Source: Nocardioides sp. T2.26MG-1
GTDB lineage: Bacteria > Actinomycetota > Actinomycetes > Propionibacteriales > Nocardioidaceae
Direction: 5' to 3'
NCBI RefSeq assembly: GCF_950101795.1
Contig: NZ_CATNLZ010000035.1
Coordinates: 1-64,000, forward strand
DNA length: 64,000 nucleotides
Part shown: piece by piece, positions 7,704 to 14,978 of the stretch
How the letters are laid out: every line of letters starts with the position of its first letter
Position numbering within the stretch: position 1 is the stretch's first letter
The notes under the pieces: generated by a model
Told to the model about the DNA's origin: nothing
What the model saw: only the letters and a program-made list of their open reading frames with translations
Databases searched by the model: none
Translations under genes and position numbers: made by a program

Positions 7704-8302
7704 GCGGGGGATTCAAGCATCTCGAGGGCGTCACCGAACGCACAGGTCGTCAGCGCGGTGAGCGGGTCGCCCGGCGCCAGGTGCTCGGGCGCGCGCATCG
7801 AGAGCATCACGTTGAGCAGCATCCCGTAGGCGACGAAGTCGCGGGCGCGCTCGTCATCGCAGCCGGTGCGCTTGATGGTCGTGAACACCTCGCCCATGCA
7901 CCGGCGCGCGGCCGAGGCGATCTCGTCGACGCCGCCGGCGGAGAAGCCGTGCATCATCACCTGCAGGAAGTCGCGGTCGGCGAGCAGCTCGCTGTAGGCC
8001 GCGCCCATCCGCGCCCAGTCGTCCTCGCTCTCGGGGTCGAAGGGCCCCGCGTCGAGCACGTCCTCGAACGCGGTGCGGATCCGCAGCACCGAGCGCTCGA
8101 ACACCTCGAGGAACAGCTCGAGCTTGGTGCCGAAGATGCGCACGACGTACGGCTGGGAGACGCCGGCCTCCCGAGCGATCGCGTCGGTGCTGGTCCCGGC
8201 GTACCCGGACCTGGCGAACGCGCGGGTCGCGGCGGCGAGGACCAGCTCGCGCCGGTCCTCGGCGCTCATCCGGGTGCGGGCCGTGGTCGCGGGAGAGATC
8301 AT
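7700..8302 (-). CDS. TetR/AcrR family regulator of the adjacent MFS pump
   Basis: 200 residues. The helix-turn-helix is seen in LAAATRAFARSGYAGTSTDA and REAGVSQPYVVRIFGTKLEL. The C-terminal domain is the variable ligand-binding part. It is divergent from an MFS drug-transporter gene with only 85 bp between, which holds a long inverted repeat overlapping a promoter. This is the classical layout of a local repressor released by a pump substrate. It is also translationally coupled to maf, which is probably incidental to its role. Confidence 0.9.
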   Translation of the reverse strand: MISPATTARTRMSAEDRRELVLAAATRAFARSGYAGTSTDAIAREAGVSQPYVVRIFGTKLELFLEVFERSVLRIRTAFEDVLDAGPFDPESEDDWARMGAAYSELLADRDFLQVMMHGFSAGGVDEIASAARRCMGEVFTTIKRTGCDDERARDFVAYGMLLNVMLSMRAPEHLAPGDPLTALTTCAFGDALEMLESPA

Positions 8303-8304
8303 GG

Positions 8305-8350
8305 TTGACAGGTTATCACTCGATTACTTACTGTCTCCGCACAAGTAATC
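8305..8350 (+). promoter_or_regulatory. Promoter and operator between tetR and the MFS gene
   Basis: TTGACA (8305-8310) and TACTGT (8329-8334) are 18 bp apart and make a good sigma-70-type promoter reading toward the MFS gene. GATTACTT (8322-8329) and AAGTAATC (8343-8350) form an 8-bp inverted repeat with a 13-bp centre that covers the -10 element. The AT-rich sequence stands out against its surroundings. Repression by the divergent TetR protein is inferred. Confidence 0.65.
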
Positions 8351-8387
8351 ATTCAATGCCTTCCAAGGCTGCACCGAGGAGCTTCTG

Positions 8388-9824
8388 ATGACGACGACCG
8401 TCGAGACCCGGGTCGAGGACCCGCGATCAGGCCGGGCTCCCGCCCGGCACGTACCGGTGTGGCTCGCGATCGTCGCGGCCTCGCTGCCGATGTTCATGGC
8501 CACCCTGGACAACCTGGTGATGACCAGCGCCCTGCCGGTGATCCGCGCCGACCTCGGCGCCAGCGTCGGCCAGCTCTCGTGGTTCATGAACGCCTACACG
8601 CTCACCTTCGCCACGTTCATGCTGCCGGCCGCGACGCTCGGCGACCGGCTCGGCCGGCGCCGGGTGATGCTCGCGGGCCTGACCGTGTTCACGCTGGCCT
8701 CCATCGCCTCGGCGCTGAGCACGACGTCGGAGGCGCTGATCGCGGCGCGGGCGGTCCAGGGTCTCGGTGCGGCCGCGATCATGCCGCTCTCGCTGACCCT
8801 GCTCGCGGCTGCCGTGCCTCCGGCGATGCGGTCGGCCGCCATCGGGATCTGGGGCGGGGTGAGCGGCCTCGGGGTCGCCCTCGGCCCGGTCGTGGGCGGC
8901 GCGGTCGTGGAGGGCGTCAGCTGGCAGGCGATCTTCTGGCTGAACGTGCCGGTGGCCGCGGTGGCGGCGCCGCTGCTCGTGATCGCCGTCCGGGAGTCGC
9001 GGGGGGCGTGGCAGCGGCTCGACCTGCTCGGCGCGATCCTGCTCGGCGGCGCGGTGTTCCTCGGCATCTGGGGGATCGTGCACGGCAACGACGACGGCTG
9101 GTCCGACCCGCGGGTGCTCGGCCCGCTGGTGGTCGCGGTGCTGCTGGTGCCGGCGTACCTGCGCTGGGCGCGGGGCCGCTCCTACGCCGTGCTGCCGCTG
9201 CGCCTCTTCGCCGACCGCGGGTTCTCGGTCGCCAACGTGATCGCGCTGTTCTTCACGATCGGCATGTTCGGCACGGTCTTCCTGCTCGCGCAGTACCTCC
9301 AGGTCGTGCAGGGCTACACCCCGCTCGAGGCGGGGCTGCGGACGCTGCCGTGGACCGCGGCCCCGATGGTGGTCGCGCCGCTGGCCGGGCTGCTCGCGCC
9401 GCGCACCGGCCTGCGGGCGCTGCTGCTGGTCGGCCTGGTGCTGCAGACCGGCTCGCTGGTGTGGTTCGCCGTGCTGACCGAGTCGGCCGCGGGCTATTCG
9501 TCGTTCGTCCCCGCGCTGCTGATGGCCGGCGTCGGCATGGGGCTGACGTTCGCCCCGATGGCGACCGCGGTGCTCGAGGGGCTGCCGGAGGACGACTTCG
9601 CGATGGCCAGCTCGGCCAACTCCACGATCCGCGAGTTCGGGGTCGCGCTCGGCATCGCCCTGCTCACAGCGGTGTTCCTCGGCAACGGGGGAGCGATCTC
9701 CCCGGTCGGGTACGACGGTGCCATCGGCCCCGCGCTGCTCACCGGCGCCGCCGCGGTCGCGGTCGCGGGGCTGGCCGCGCTCCTCGCCCCCGGACGGCAG
9801 CGGGACGGGGCGCCTCGGGCATGA
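8388..9824 (+). CDS. MFS transporter, DHA2 (EmrB/QacA) family
   Basis: 478 residues, consistent with about 14 membrane helices. Signatures are FMATLDNLVMTSALPVIRAD in helix 1, the motif-A-like LGDRLGRRRVMLAG, and the helix-5 antiporter motif region GVSGLGVALGPVVGG. DHA2 pumps export drugs, dyes or antibiotics in exchange for protons. It is controlled by the divergent TetR gene with a clear operator. GAGGAG lies upstream of the ATG. The substrate is not predictable. Confidence 0.92.
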   Translation: MTTTVETRVEDPRSGRAPARHVPVWLAIVAASLPMFMATLDNLVMTSALPVIRADLGASVGQLSWFMNAYTLTFATFMLPAATLGDRLGRRRVMLAGLTVFTLASIASALSTTSEALIAARAVQGLGAAAIMPLSLTLLAAAVPPAMRSAAIGIWGGVSGLGVALGPVVGGAVVEGVSWQAIFWLNVPVAAVAAPLLVIAVRESRGAWQRLDLLGAILLGGAVFLGIWGIVHGNDDGWSDPRVLGPLVVAVLLVPAYLRWARGRSYAVLPLRLFADRGFSVANVIALFFTIGMFGTVFLLAQYLQVVQGYTPLEAGLRTLPWTAAPMVVAPLAGLLAPRTGLRALLLVGLVLQTGSLVWFAVLTESAAGYSSFVPALLMAGVGMGLTFAPMATAVLEGLPEDDFAMASSANSTIREFGVALGIALLTAVFLGNGGAISPVGYDGAIGPALLTGAAAVAVAGLAALLAPGRQRDGAPRA

Positions 9825-9831
9825 TGGCGCG

Positions 9832-10833
9832 GTGCCCCGCCGCTCCGTCCTGGCTCCGCTCCTCGTCGCCCTGCTGGGCCTCGCGGGCTGCTCGGGAAGT
9901 GGCGGCGGGGAGCCGCACCCGCCGCCCGACGCCCAGGCCAGCAACCCGTACGCCGGGCGGCCGGCCTTCGCCGACCCGGGCTCGCGCACCGCACAGGCGG
10001 CCGCCCGCGCGAAGAGCGAGGGCGACGCCGAGGCCGAGCGGGTCTTCACCCGTCTCGCCGACACGCCGCAGGGCATCTGGCTGACGCCCGAGGAGTACCC
10101 ACCCGGGGCGGTGGCGCCGTTCGTCTCGAAGATCACCGCGGCCGCGGGGCAGGCCGACCAGGTCCCGACGTTCGTCGTGTACGGCATCCCGGACCGCGAC
10201 TGCACCGGCGGCTTCTCCGGTGGCGGCCTCACCGCCGATCAGTACGGGCCCTGGGTGCAGGAGCTCGCCGACGCCGTCACGGCGACGGAGATCTCGGTGC
10301 CCGTGGTCGCGGTCGTCGAGCCGGACGCGCTCGCCTCCGCCGTCGAGTGCGACCGGCGCGAGGAGCGGGTCCGGCTGATCAAGGACGCGGTGACCCGGCT
10401 GGTCGCCGCCGGGGTGACGACGTACGTCGACGGCGGCCACTCGCACTGGGTCGAGCCCGAGCAGCTCGCGCCGCTGCTGCGCCGGGCCGGGATCGACCGG
10501 GCCCGCGGCTTCGCCACGAACGTCTCCAACTACCAGACCGACGACGACGAGCAGGCGTACGCCGAGCAGCTCAGCGGGCTGCTCGACGGCGCGCACTACA
10601 TCGTCGACACCGGCCGCAACGGCAACGGCTCGACCGAGGACTGGTGCAACCCCACCGGCCGGGCCTACGGCACCGATCCCGCACCCGCCCCGGAGGGCGC
10701 TCCCGAGCACCTCGACGCCTACCTGTGGGTCAAGCCCCCGGGCGAGAGCGACGGCGAGTGCGGCGGTGGCCCGGCGGCCGGCCGGTTCTGGCCTCAGCGG
10801 GCTCTGGAGATGTCCGTGTCGTCCGGTTGGTGA
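9832..10833 (+). CDS. Secreted GH6 glycoside hydrolase (endoglucanase/cellobiohydrolase family), lipoprotein
   Basis: 333 residues from the GTG at 9832. The N-terminus LLVALLGLAGCSG is a lipoprotein signal with the lipobox cysteine, so the enzyme is probably anchored outside the membrane. GH6 motifs follow in order: VVYGIPDRDCTGGFSGGG, VVAVVEPDALA with the catalytic aspartate, YVDGGHSHWVEP, FATNVSNYQ, IVDTGRNGNG, DWCNPTGRAYG and LWVKPPGESDGEC. All are intact, so it should cleave beta-1,4-glucan with inversion. There is no carbohydrate-binding module. CATGAT lies 6 nt before the GTG, a possible leaderless start. Lone GH6 lipoproteins are frequent in actinobacteria that do not degrade cellulose. 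Confidence 0.9.
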   Translation: MPRRSVLAPLLVALLGLAGCSGSGGGEPHPPPDAQASNPYAGRPAFADPGSRTAQAAARAKSEGDAEAERVFTRLADTPQGIWLTPEEYPPGAVAPFVSKITAAAGQADQVPTFVVYGIPDRDCTGGFSGGGLTADQYGPWVQELADAVTATEISVPVVAVVEPDALASAVECDRREERVRLIKDAVTRLVAAGVTTYVDGGHSHWVEPEQLAPLLRRAGIDRARGFATNVSNYQTDDDEQAYAEQLSGLLDGAHYIVDTGRNGNGSTEDWCNPTGRAYGTDPAPAPEGAPEHLDAYLWVKPPGESDGECGGGPAAGRFWPQRALEMSVSSGW

Positions 10834-10919
10834 CGAGCCAGGCACGATCCGGCGTCCCCGCCGCGCGGGGCCTCGGCCCTGCCGACCAGAACCCCCCGGC
10901 CGTTGTTAGCATTCGCCCC

Positions 10920-11993
10920 ATGCAGCAGGGCAGCGAATGGGTGGCCGTCATCATCGAGGACGACCCCGACGTTCGCGATCTGATCGATATCGTGCTGACG
11001 CAGTCCGGCTTCCGGACCGTGGTCACCGAGAACGGACCGGACGGCGTCGAGGCGGTGCGCCTCCACAACCCGTTGATCACCACGCTCGACGTCAACATGC
11101 CGGGCATGGACGGGTTCGCCGTCGCCAAGCGGCTGCGCGAGTTCAGCAACACCTACCTGATCATGATCACCGCGCTCGCCGACGAGATCGACGTCGTCCA
11201 GGGGTTCGAGGCCGGCGCCGACGACTACCTCGTCAAGCCGTTCCGTCCCCGCGAGCTGCGCGCCCGGGCCGACTCGATGCTGCGGCGTCCGCGCACCCGC
11301 CTCGACACCCCCGGCGGTTGGGCCGGTGCCGACGAGCAGCCGCCCGCCGGGGAGCAGCCGCACGAGGAGTCGTGGGCGGCCGCGGCCGCGCGCGACCTCG
11401 CGGCCACCCAGCCGCTCCAGCCGCTCCACCACGAGCAGCCGCCGGCCCCGCAGGCTCCCGCCCCGCAGCCGCCCGTCGCGCCGCAGCCCGTTCCCCCGCC
11501 GCAGCAGTACCCGGACCCGGCGTACCAGCAGCCGCCGCCGCAGCAGTACCCGCCGGCGTACCAGCAGCCACCGGCGCCCCAGGCCTACCCGCCGCAGCAG
11601 CCCGCCGCCGCAGCGCCACCCCAGCAGCACCCCGCCGAGGCGCACGGCGCTCCCCAGCAGCAGGACGGCTGGGTCCGTTTCAACGGGCTCGCCCTCAACG
11701 GCGAGACCCGGGTCGTCACCGTCAACAACTCGGCGGTCGACCTCACCCGGACCGAGTTCGACCTGCTCGCCTCGCTGCTGAGCACCGGTCGTCGGGTGCG
11801 AAGCAAGGCCGACCTGGTGCTGACCATGCGCGGCCAGCAGTACGTCACGTCGTACTTCGTCAACGAGGCCGACAAGCGCTCGGTCGAGGTGCACATCGCC
11901 AACCTGCGCCGCAAGATCGGCGACGACGCCGCCACCCCGCGCTACATCGAGACGGTCCGGGGCGTCGGCTACCGTCTGGCCGAGGCCTCCTGA
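10920..11993 (+). CDS. OmpR/PhoB-type response regulator with a long Pro/Gln-rich linker
   Basis: 357 residues, over 100 longer than usual. Residues 8-125 are a receiver domain: acidic IIEDDPD, phospho-acceptor Asp57 in TTLDVNMPGMDG, and Lys in YLVKPFRPRE. Residues about 127-247 are low complexity, rich in Pro, Gln, Tyr and Ala, with repeated PPQQYP and YQQPP words. Residues 249-357 are the winged helix: NSAVDLTRTEFDLLASLLS, KRSVEVHIANLRRKIGDD and YIETVRGVGYRLAE. TAGCAT lies 7 nt before the ATG. No cognate kinase is adjacent. The tethered architecture would let the DNA-binding domain move far from the receiver; its target is unknown. Confidence 0.9.
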   Translation: MQQGSEWVAVIIEDDPDVRDLIDIVLTQSGFRTVVTENGPDGVEAVRLHNPLITTLDVNMPGMDGFAVAKRLREFSNTYLIMITALADEIDVVQGFEAGADDYLVKPFRPRELRARADSMLRRPRTRLDTPGGWAGADEQPPAGEQPHEESWAAAAARDLAATQPLQPLHHEQPPAPQAPAPQPPVAPQPVPPPQQYPDPAYQQPPPQQYPPAYQQPPAPQAYPPQQPAAAAPPQQHPAEAHGAPQQQDGWVRFNGLALNGETRVVTVNNSAVDLTRTEFDLLASLLSTGRRVRSKADLVLTMRGQQYVTSYFVNEADKRSVEVHIANLRRKIGDDAATPRYIETVRGVGYRLAEAS

Positions 11994-12029
11994 CCCTGCG
12001 GGAGTCGCGACCACCGAGGAGCGCTCGTT

Positions 12030-12151
12030 GGTCGAGTAGCGAGCGCCAGCGAGCGTATCGAGACCGCCCTCTCGGAAGGGTCGGTTCGTTGTCGGACTGG
12101 TCTCGATACGGCGATCGCGGCTTCGTTCCTCAGCCGCGCGCCTACTCGACC
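12030..12151. repeat. Inverted pair of a dispersed actinobacterial intergenic repeat
   Basis: The left arm begins GGTCGAGTAG (12030-12039) and ends CGTATCGAGACC (12054-12065). The right arm is its inverse, GGTCTCGATACG (12099-12110) to CTACTCGACC (12142-12151), with a longer interior. Together they could fold into a large cruciform or hairpin. From memory, this word pair recurs between genes in Nocardioides and related genomes. It lies between two convergent genes. Confidence 0.7.
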
Positions 12152-12163
12152 TGGCTGCTGGGT

Positions 12164-12189
12164 CCGAGCCTTCGCGAGCTCAGGCTCGG
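12164..12189. terminator. Bidirectional hairpin between convergent genes
   Basis: CCGAGCC (12164-12170) pairs with GGCTCGG (12183-12189), and flanking GCTG (12156-12159)/CAGC (12191-12194) can extend the stem after a small bulge. It lies 5 bp before the end of the lipoprotein gene at 12195 and downstream of the response regulator. It is probably a factor-independent terminator for both, though no U tract is present. Confidence 0.5.
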
Positions 12190-12194
12190 GCAGC

Positions 12195-12917
12195 TCAGTT
12201 GGCGTCGACCGGGATCGACTGCACCTCGGTGGGCTTGTCACTCTCGAAGATCGCGATCGGCACCTTCTGCCGGATCACCTTCTTGTAGAACTTCGCCGAG
12301 CCGGGACGGTCCTGGATCCACACGGTCGCGGTGAACAGCAGGTCGATGCCCCTGGTGTCCAGGGAGGTGGGCCTGATCCGCTGGTTGCGCAGCTCGAACG
12401 CGCCCTTCGGGGAGGTGATGATCATCCCGTACTTGGTGGTCAGCGGCTCGGGGTCGAAGGTGACGTCCTTCGCGACCGCGTCCAGCTGGTAGGGGTGCTG
12501 CACCTGCCCGCCGTCGGAGGTCTTGGTCGTCGAGCTGACCGTGATGTGGTCGAGGTAGACCTTGCGCTTGGTGGCGTACTTGTCGCGCAGTGAGCGGTTC
12601 AGGTCGTAGGCCTGGAAGGTGAACGAGAAGAACTTGTTGCCCTTCGGGTACCACTCGTTGGTCCGCGGCGTGGACTTGGTCGGGTAGAGCGTGTAGACGA
12701 AGTCGACCCCGTTGACGTCGATGTGCGACTGGAACGTGCCGTCGCGGGTGAACTGCGAGTCGTACGGCGTCTCCGTCGCGGTCGGCGTCGCCGCGGGGGA
12801 CTCGCCGGAGTCATCGGAGCTGGTGAGCCCGTCGAACGCGGAGCAGCCGCTGAGCAGCGCCGCGGCGGTGGCGAGAGCGGCCACGGCTGGGACCAGGCGC
12901 GAGCGGGTGCGGGACAT
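12195..12917 (-). CDS. Lipoprotein of unknown function
   Basis: 240 residues. A lipoprotein signal (residues 1-25, AALLSGCSAF) is followed by a Ser/Thr/Asp/Pro-rich spacer to about residue 52, then a beta-rich domain with no recognised family. The domain has alternating hydrophobic and charged strands and many aromatic residues (NKFFSFTFQAYDLN, GIDLLFTATVW). It is the last gene of a two-gene unit behind a membrane glycosyltransferase, 43 bp downstream of it, so it may support that enzyme's product outside the membrane. The role is unknown. Confidence 0.8.
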   Translation of the reverse strand: MSRTRSRLVPAVAALATAAALLSGCSAFDGLTSSDDSGESPAATPTATETPYDSQFTRDGTFQSHIDVNGVDFVYTLYPTKSTPRTNEWYPKGNKFFSFTFQAYDLNRSLRDKYATKRKVYLDHITVSSTTKTSDGGQVQHPYQLDAVAKDVTFDPEPLTTKYGMIITSPKGAFELRNQRIRPTSLDTRGIDLLFTATVWIQDRPGSAKFYKKVIRQKVPIAIFESDKPTEVQSIPVDAN

Positions 12918-12960
12918 CGGGTTCTCCTGGAGAGTCGGGGGAGGAGCGGAGGGGCGTCGC

Positions 12961-14451
12961 TCAGGCCTTGAAGCCGCGGTAGCGCTTCATGGACTTGATG
13001 ATCATCCAGGCGGTCTGGAGGACGGTGATGAGGCCGAGGATCGGCCAGGCGACGGCGAGGATGTCGGACCGGAGCGGGATGGGGAGCAGCTGCGACCAGA
13101 CCGCGAAGAACACGCCGAAGACGACGCCGAACGCGACGAACGGGTACAGCCAGGCGATGCCCTTGCCGCGCTCGGCCTTGGCCTGCGCGGCCCAGTTGTC
13201 GGTCTGCTGGCGGCTGAAGAACTTCAACCAGGCGCGGATGAAGTGCCCCATCCGGATCACCATGTAGATCTCGGCCGGGAAGACGAGCAGCGCGAACAGG
13301 TAGTCGCGCCGGTTGGCGAACGCCATCGACCGGGCGACCCGGAAGTTCAGCCAGACGGCGGCCAGCGGCGGGATCACCCACCAGGGGCTGAACACGAACG
13401 CCGAGATGTTGAGCGAGCCCGCGAGCAGCAGGATGAACAGCGTGCGGGTGGTGATGTTGATGATCATCGACATGTGCTCGAACCACCGCAGCCGCAGGTT
13501 GGGGTGGAACGGCTGGCCCTTGGTGTCGCCGCGCTGACCGGGCCACATCAGGTCGATGGCGCCGAAGTTCCACTTCACCTGCTGGGCGTCCAGCGAGCGC
13601 AGCGTCGTCATGCCGCCCACGTGGGCTCGGGCCCGCGAGCTGATCTTGGTGAGGTAGCCGGCGCTCTTGATCTGCAGCGAGAGCAGGGAGTCCTCGACCT
13701 CGCTGTCGTTGACCCACGGGGTGCGCTGGTGGCTGTCGCGCATCACGTCGCGCAGCGCCTGGGTGGAGAAGATCGAGAACTGGCCCCCGAGCACCGCCAT
13801 GTTGCGGCCCTTGAGGAGGTTCTGCATGTTGAACGCGGAGAACTGGGCGCGCTGGCCGGCGATCAGGAACTTCGACATCCACCCGTCGAGCGCGCTGTCG
13901 TCGATGGAGTAGATCGCGGAGATGCCGCCGATCCGGTCGTCGCTGGCGATCTCGTCGACCAGGTGCTCGACGGCGTCGGGCTCGGGGGTCGTGTCGCCGT
14001 CGACGCCCAGGAGGTAGTCCATCGTCTCGACGAGGGAGTAGCCGTAGTTGAGTGCGCCGACCTTCTTGTCGGGGTTCTTGCCGATGTCGTGGACGTAGAT
14101 GACCGTGCTCTGCTCGCCGTTGGCCGTCATCCGGGTCTGTGGCCCCGCGTAGTGGCTGGCGATCTCGACGGAGTCGTCGCTGGTGTTGTTGATGACCACG
14201 TGGATGGCGTCGGGGAGCCGGGTCTGCTGGAGGAGCGCGTCCAGCACGCCGGCGATGGTCTCGGCCTCGTTGTAGGCGGGGATGACGCAGCCGACCGTCG
14301 GACGGTACGTCGGCAGCTCCTCGACCTCGTCGAGGAACCGGCCCTCGTAGGCCGCGAGGCCGGGGTCGGCGGTGCGGACGTAGGGGTGCTCGAGGCTCCC
14401 CGCCGGGGGCAGCGGCGGACCGGCCTCCGGACCCAAGTTGCTCGCGCTCAC
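12961..14451 (-). CDS. Membrane glycosyltransferase, GT2 (cellulose/hyaluronan synthase-like)
   Basis: 496 residues. The cytoplasmic GT2 domain (about 45-290) shows GCVIPAYNEAETIAGVLDAL, the D-x-D motif in LLGVDGDTTPEPD, the later acidic SEVEDSLLS (catalytic base position), and QQVKW where processive synthases have QxxRW. Several membrane helices follow (about 315-490). This class adds sugars from nucleotide-sugar donors and may export the chain through its own membrane domain. The R-to-K change in QxxRW leaves processivity uncertain. Its promoter region contains a DasR-like operator, so a link to aminosugar metabolism is possible. A lipoprotein gene follows. Confidence 0.88.
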   Translation of the reverse strand: MSASNLGPEAGPPLPPAGSLEHPYVRTADPGLAAYEGRFLDEVEELPTYRPTVGCVIPAYNEAETIAGVLDALLQQTRLPDAIHVVINNTSDDSVEIASHYAGPQTRMTANGEQSTVIYVHDIGKNPDKKVGALNYGYSLVETMDYLLGVDGDTTPEPDAVEHLVDEIASDDRIGGISAIYSIDDSALDGWMSKFLIAGQRAQFSAFNMQNLLKGRNMAVLGGQFSIFSTQALRDVMRDSHQRTPWVNDSEVEDSLLSLQIKSAGYLTKISSRARAHVGGMTTLRSLDAQQVKWNFGAIDLMWPGQRGDTKGQPFHPNLRLRWFEHMSMIINITTRTLFILLLAGSLNISAFVFSPWWVIPPLAAVWLNFRVARSMAFANRRDYLFALLVFPAEIYMVIRMGHFIRAWLKFFSRQQTDNWAAQAKAERGKGIAWLYPFVAFGVVFGVFFAVWSQLLPIPLRSDILAVAWPILGLITVLQTAWMIIKSMKRYRGFKA

Positions 14452-14581
14452 GGCTTCGTCGTCTTCCGTCGGGTGCGGGTCGCGTCCGCGTCCCGCCGGT
14501 CATCTGGCCCCATCAGTCTCGGGAACGCACCTCAAGACGCCACACGGCAAACCTCAAAGATTGCCCCAATTCGTGGAGCGT

Positions 14582-14597
14582 AGTGGTCTGGACCACT
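14582..14597. promoter_or_regulatory. DasR/NagR-like operator (dre) upstream of the GT2 gene
   Basis: AGTGGTCTGGACCACT is a 7-bp perfect inverted repeat with a TG centre. From memory, the DasR-responsive element consensus in actinobacteria is A-(C/G)-TGGTCTAGACCA-(C/G)-T; this site differs at one centre base. It lies 131 bp before the glycosyltransferase start and after the end of accE. It predicts GntR-family (DasR) control responding to phosphorylated glucosamine. Confidence 0.6.
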
Positions 14598-14620
14598 CCC
14601 CATACGGTGATTCGGCAACT

Positions 14621-14636
14621 CCGCCCCTGAGGGCGG
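14621..14636 (-). terminator. Hairpin after accE
   Basis: CCGCCC-CTGA-GGGCGG is a 6-bp perfect stem with a 4-nt loop, about 6 nt beyond the accE stop codon on the minus strand. It probably ends the accD-accE transcript before the DasR-like site and the glycosyltransferase promoter. Confidence 0.5.
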
Positions 14637-14641
14637 ACGGG

Positions 14642-14908
14642 TCAGCGCGGCAGCGCGCTCGCGCGCCAACCACCCGGGCCGTGCGGGAGCGTGCGCCGCA
14701 CCTTGCGGTACGGGGCCGCCCACGCGGGAGCCTGGCGCCGGGCGGGCGGCTCCGGCGCGCGCAGCGCGGCGAACACCGTCACCAGCGCGGCGACCTCCTC
14801 GGGCGTCGCGTCGCCACGGACCACGCGGAGGACGGGGCGGTCGGGGGTGATGTCGGTGGCTGGGGTTGGCGCGGATGTTGCGGCGGTCTCGTCCATCTCC
14901 TCGCTCAC
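14642..14908 (-). CDS. accE: Acyl-CoA carboxylase epsilon subunit
   Basis: 88 residues. The core RPVLRVVRGDATPEEVAALV is the hallmark of the small epsilon subunit that holds the alpha (biotin carboxylase/BCCP) and beta (carboxyltransferase) subunits together in actinobacterial acyl-CoA carboxylases. The C-terminal half is basic and tryptophan-containing, as in the family. The GTG at 14908 is taken as start; an in-frame ATG lies at 14896. It follows accD by 70 bp on the same strand, separated by a GC hairpin, so it is expressed with accD. Confidence 0.9.
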   Translation of the reverse strand: MSEEMDETAATSAPTPATDITPDRPVLRVVRGDATPEEVAALVTVFAALRAPEPPARRQAPAWAAPYRKVRRTLPHGPGGWRASALPR

Positions 14909-14956
14909 CGTCGTCTCTCGTCTTGTTGTTCGCTGTGGTGGCGATCCCGCTGCTCG

Positions 14957-14976
14957 GGGGGCGCTTCGCAGCCCCC
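14957..14976. repeat. GC hairpin between accD and accE
   Basis: GGGGGC (14957-14962) pairs with GCCCCC (14971-14976), and the interior GC-TTC-GC can extend the stem past a bulged A. A wider pair, ATCCCGCTG and CAGCGGGAT (14944-14952 and 14982-14990), encloses it. It may tune accE relative to accD, or be another copy of the G5C-type palindrome seen at the end of purK. Confidence 0.5.
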
Positions 14977-14978
14977 GC

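Noticed and set aside
12712-14583. Plus-strand open frame of 623 codons opposite the GT2 gene
   Set aside because: Antisense shadow of a recognised glycosyltransferase; no motif and biased composition.
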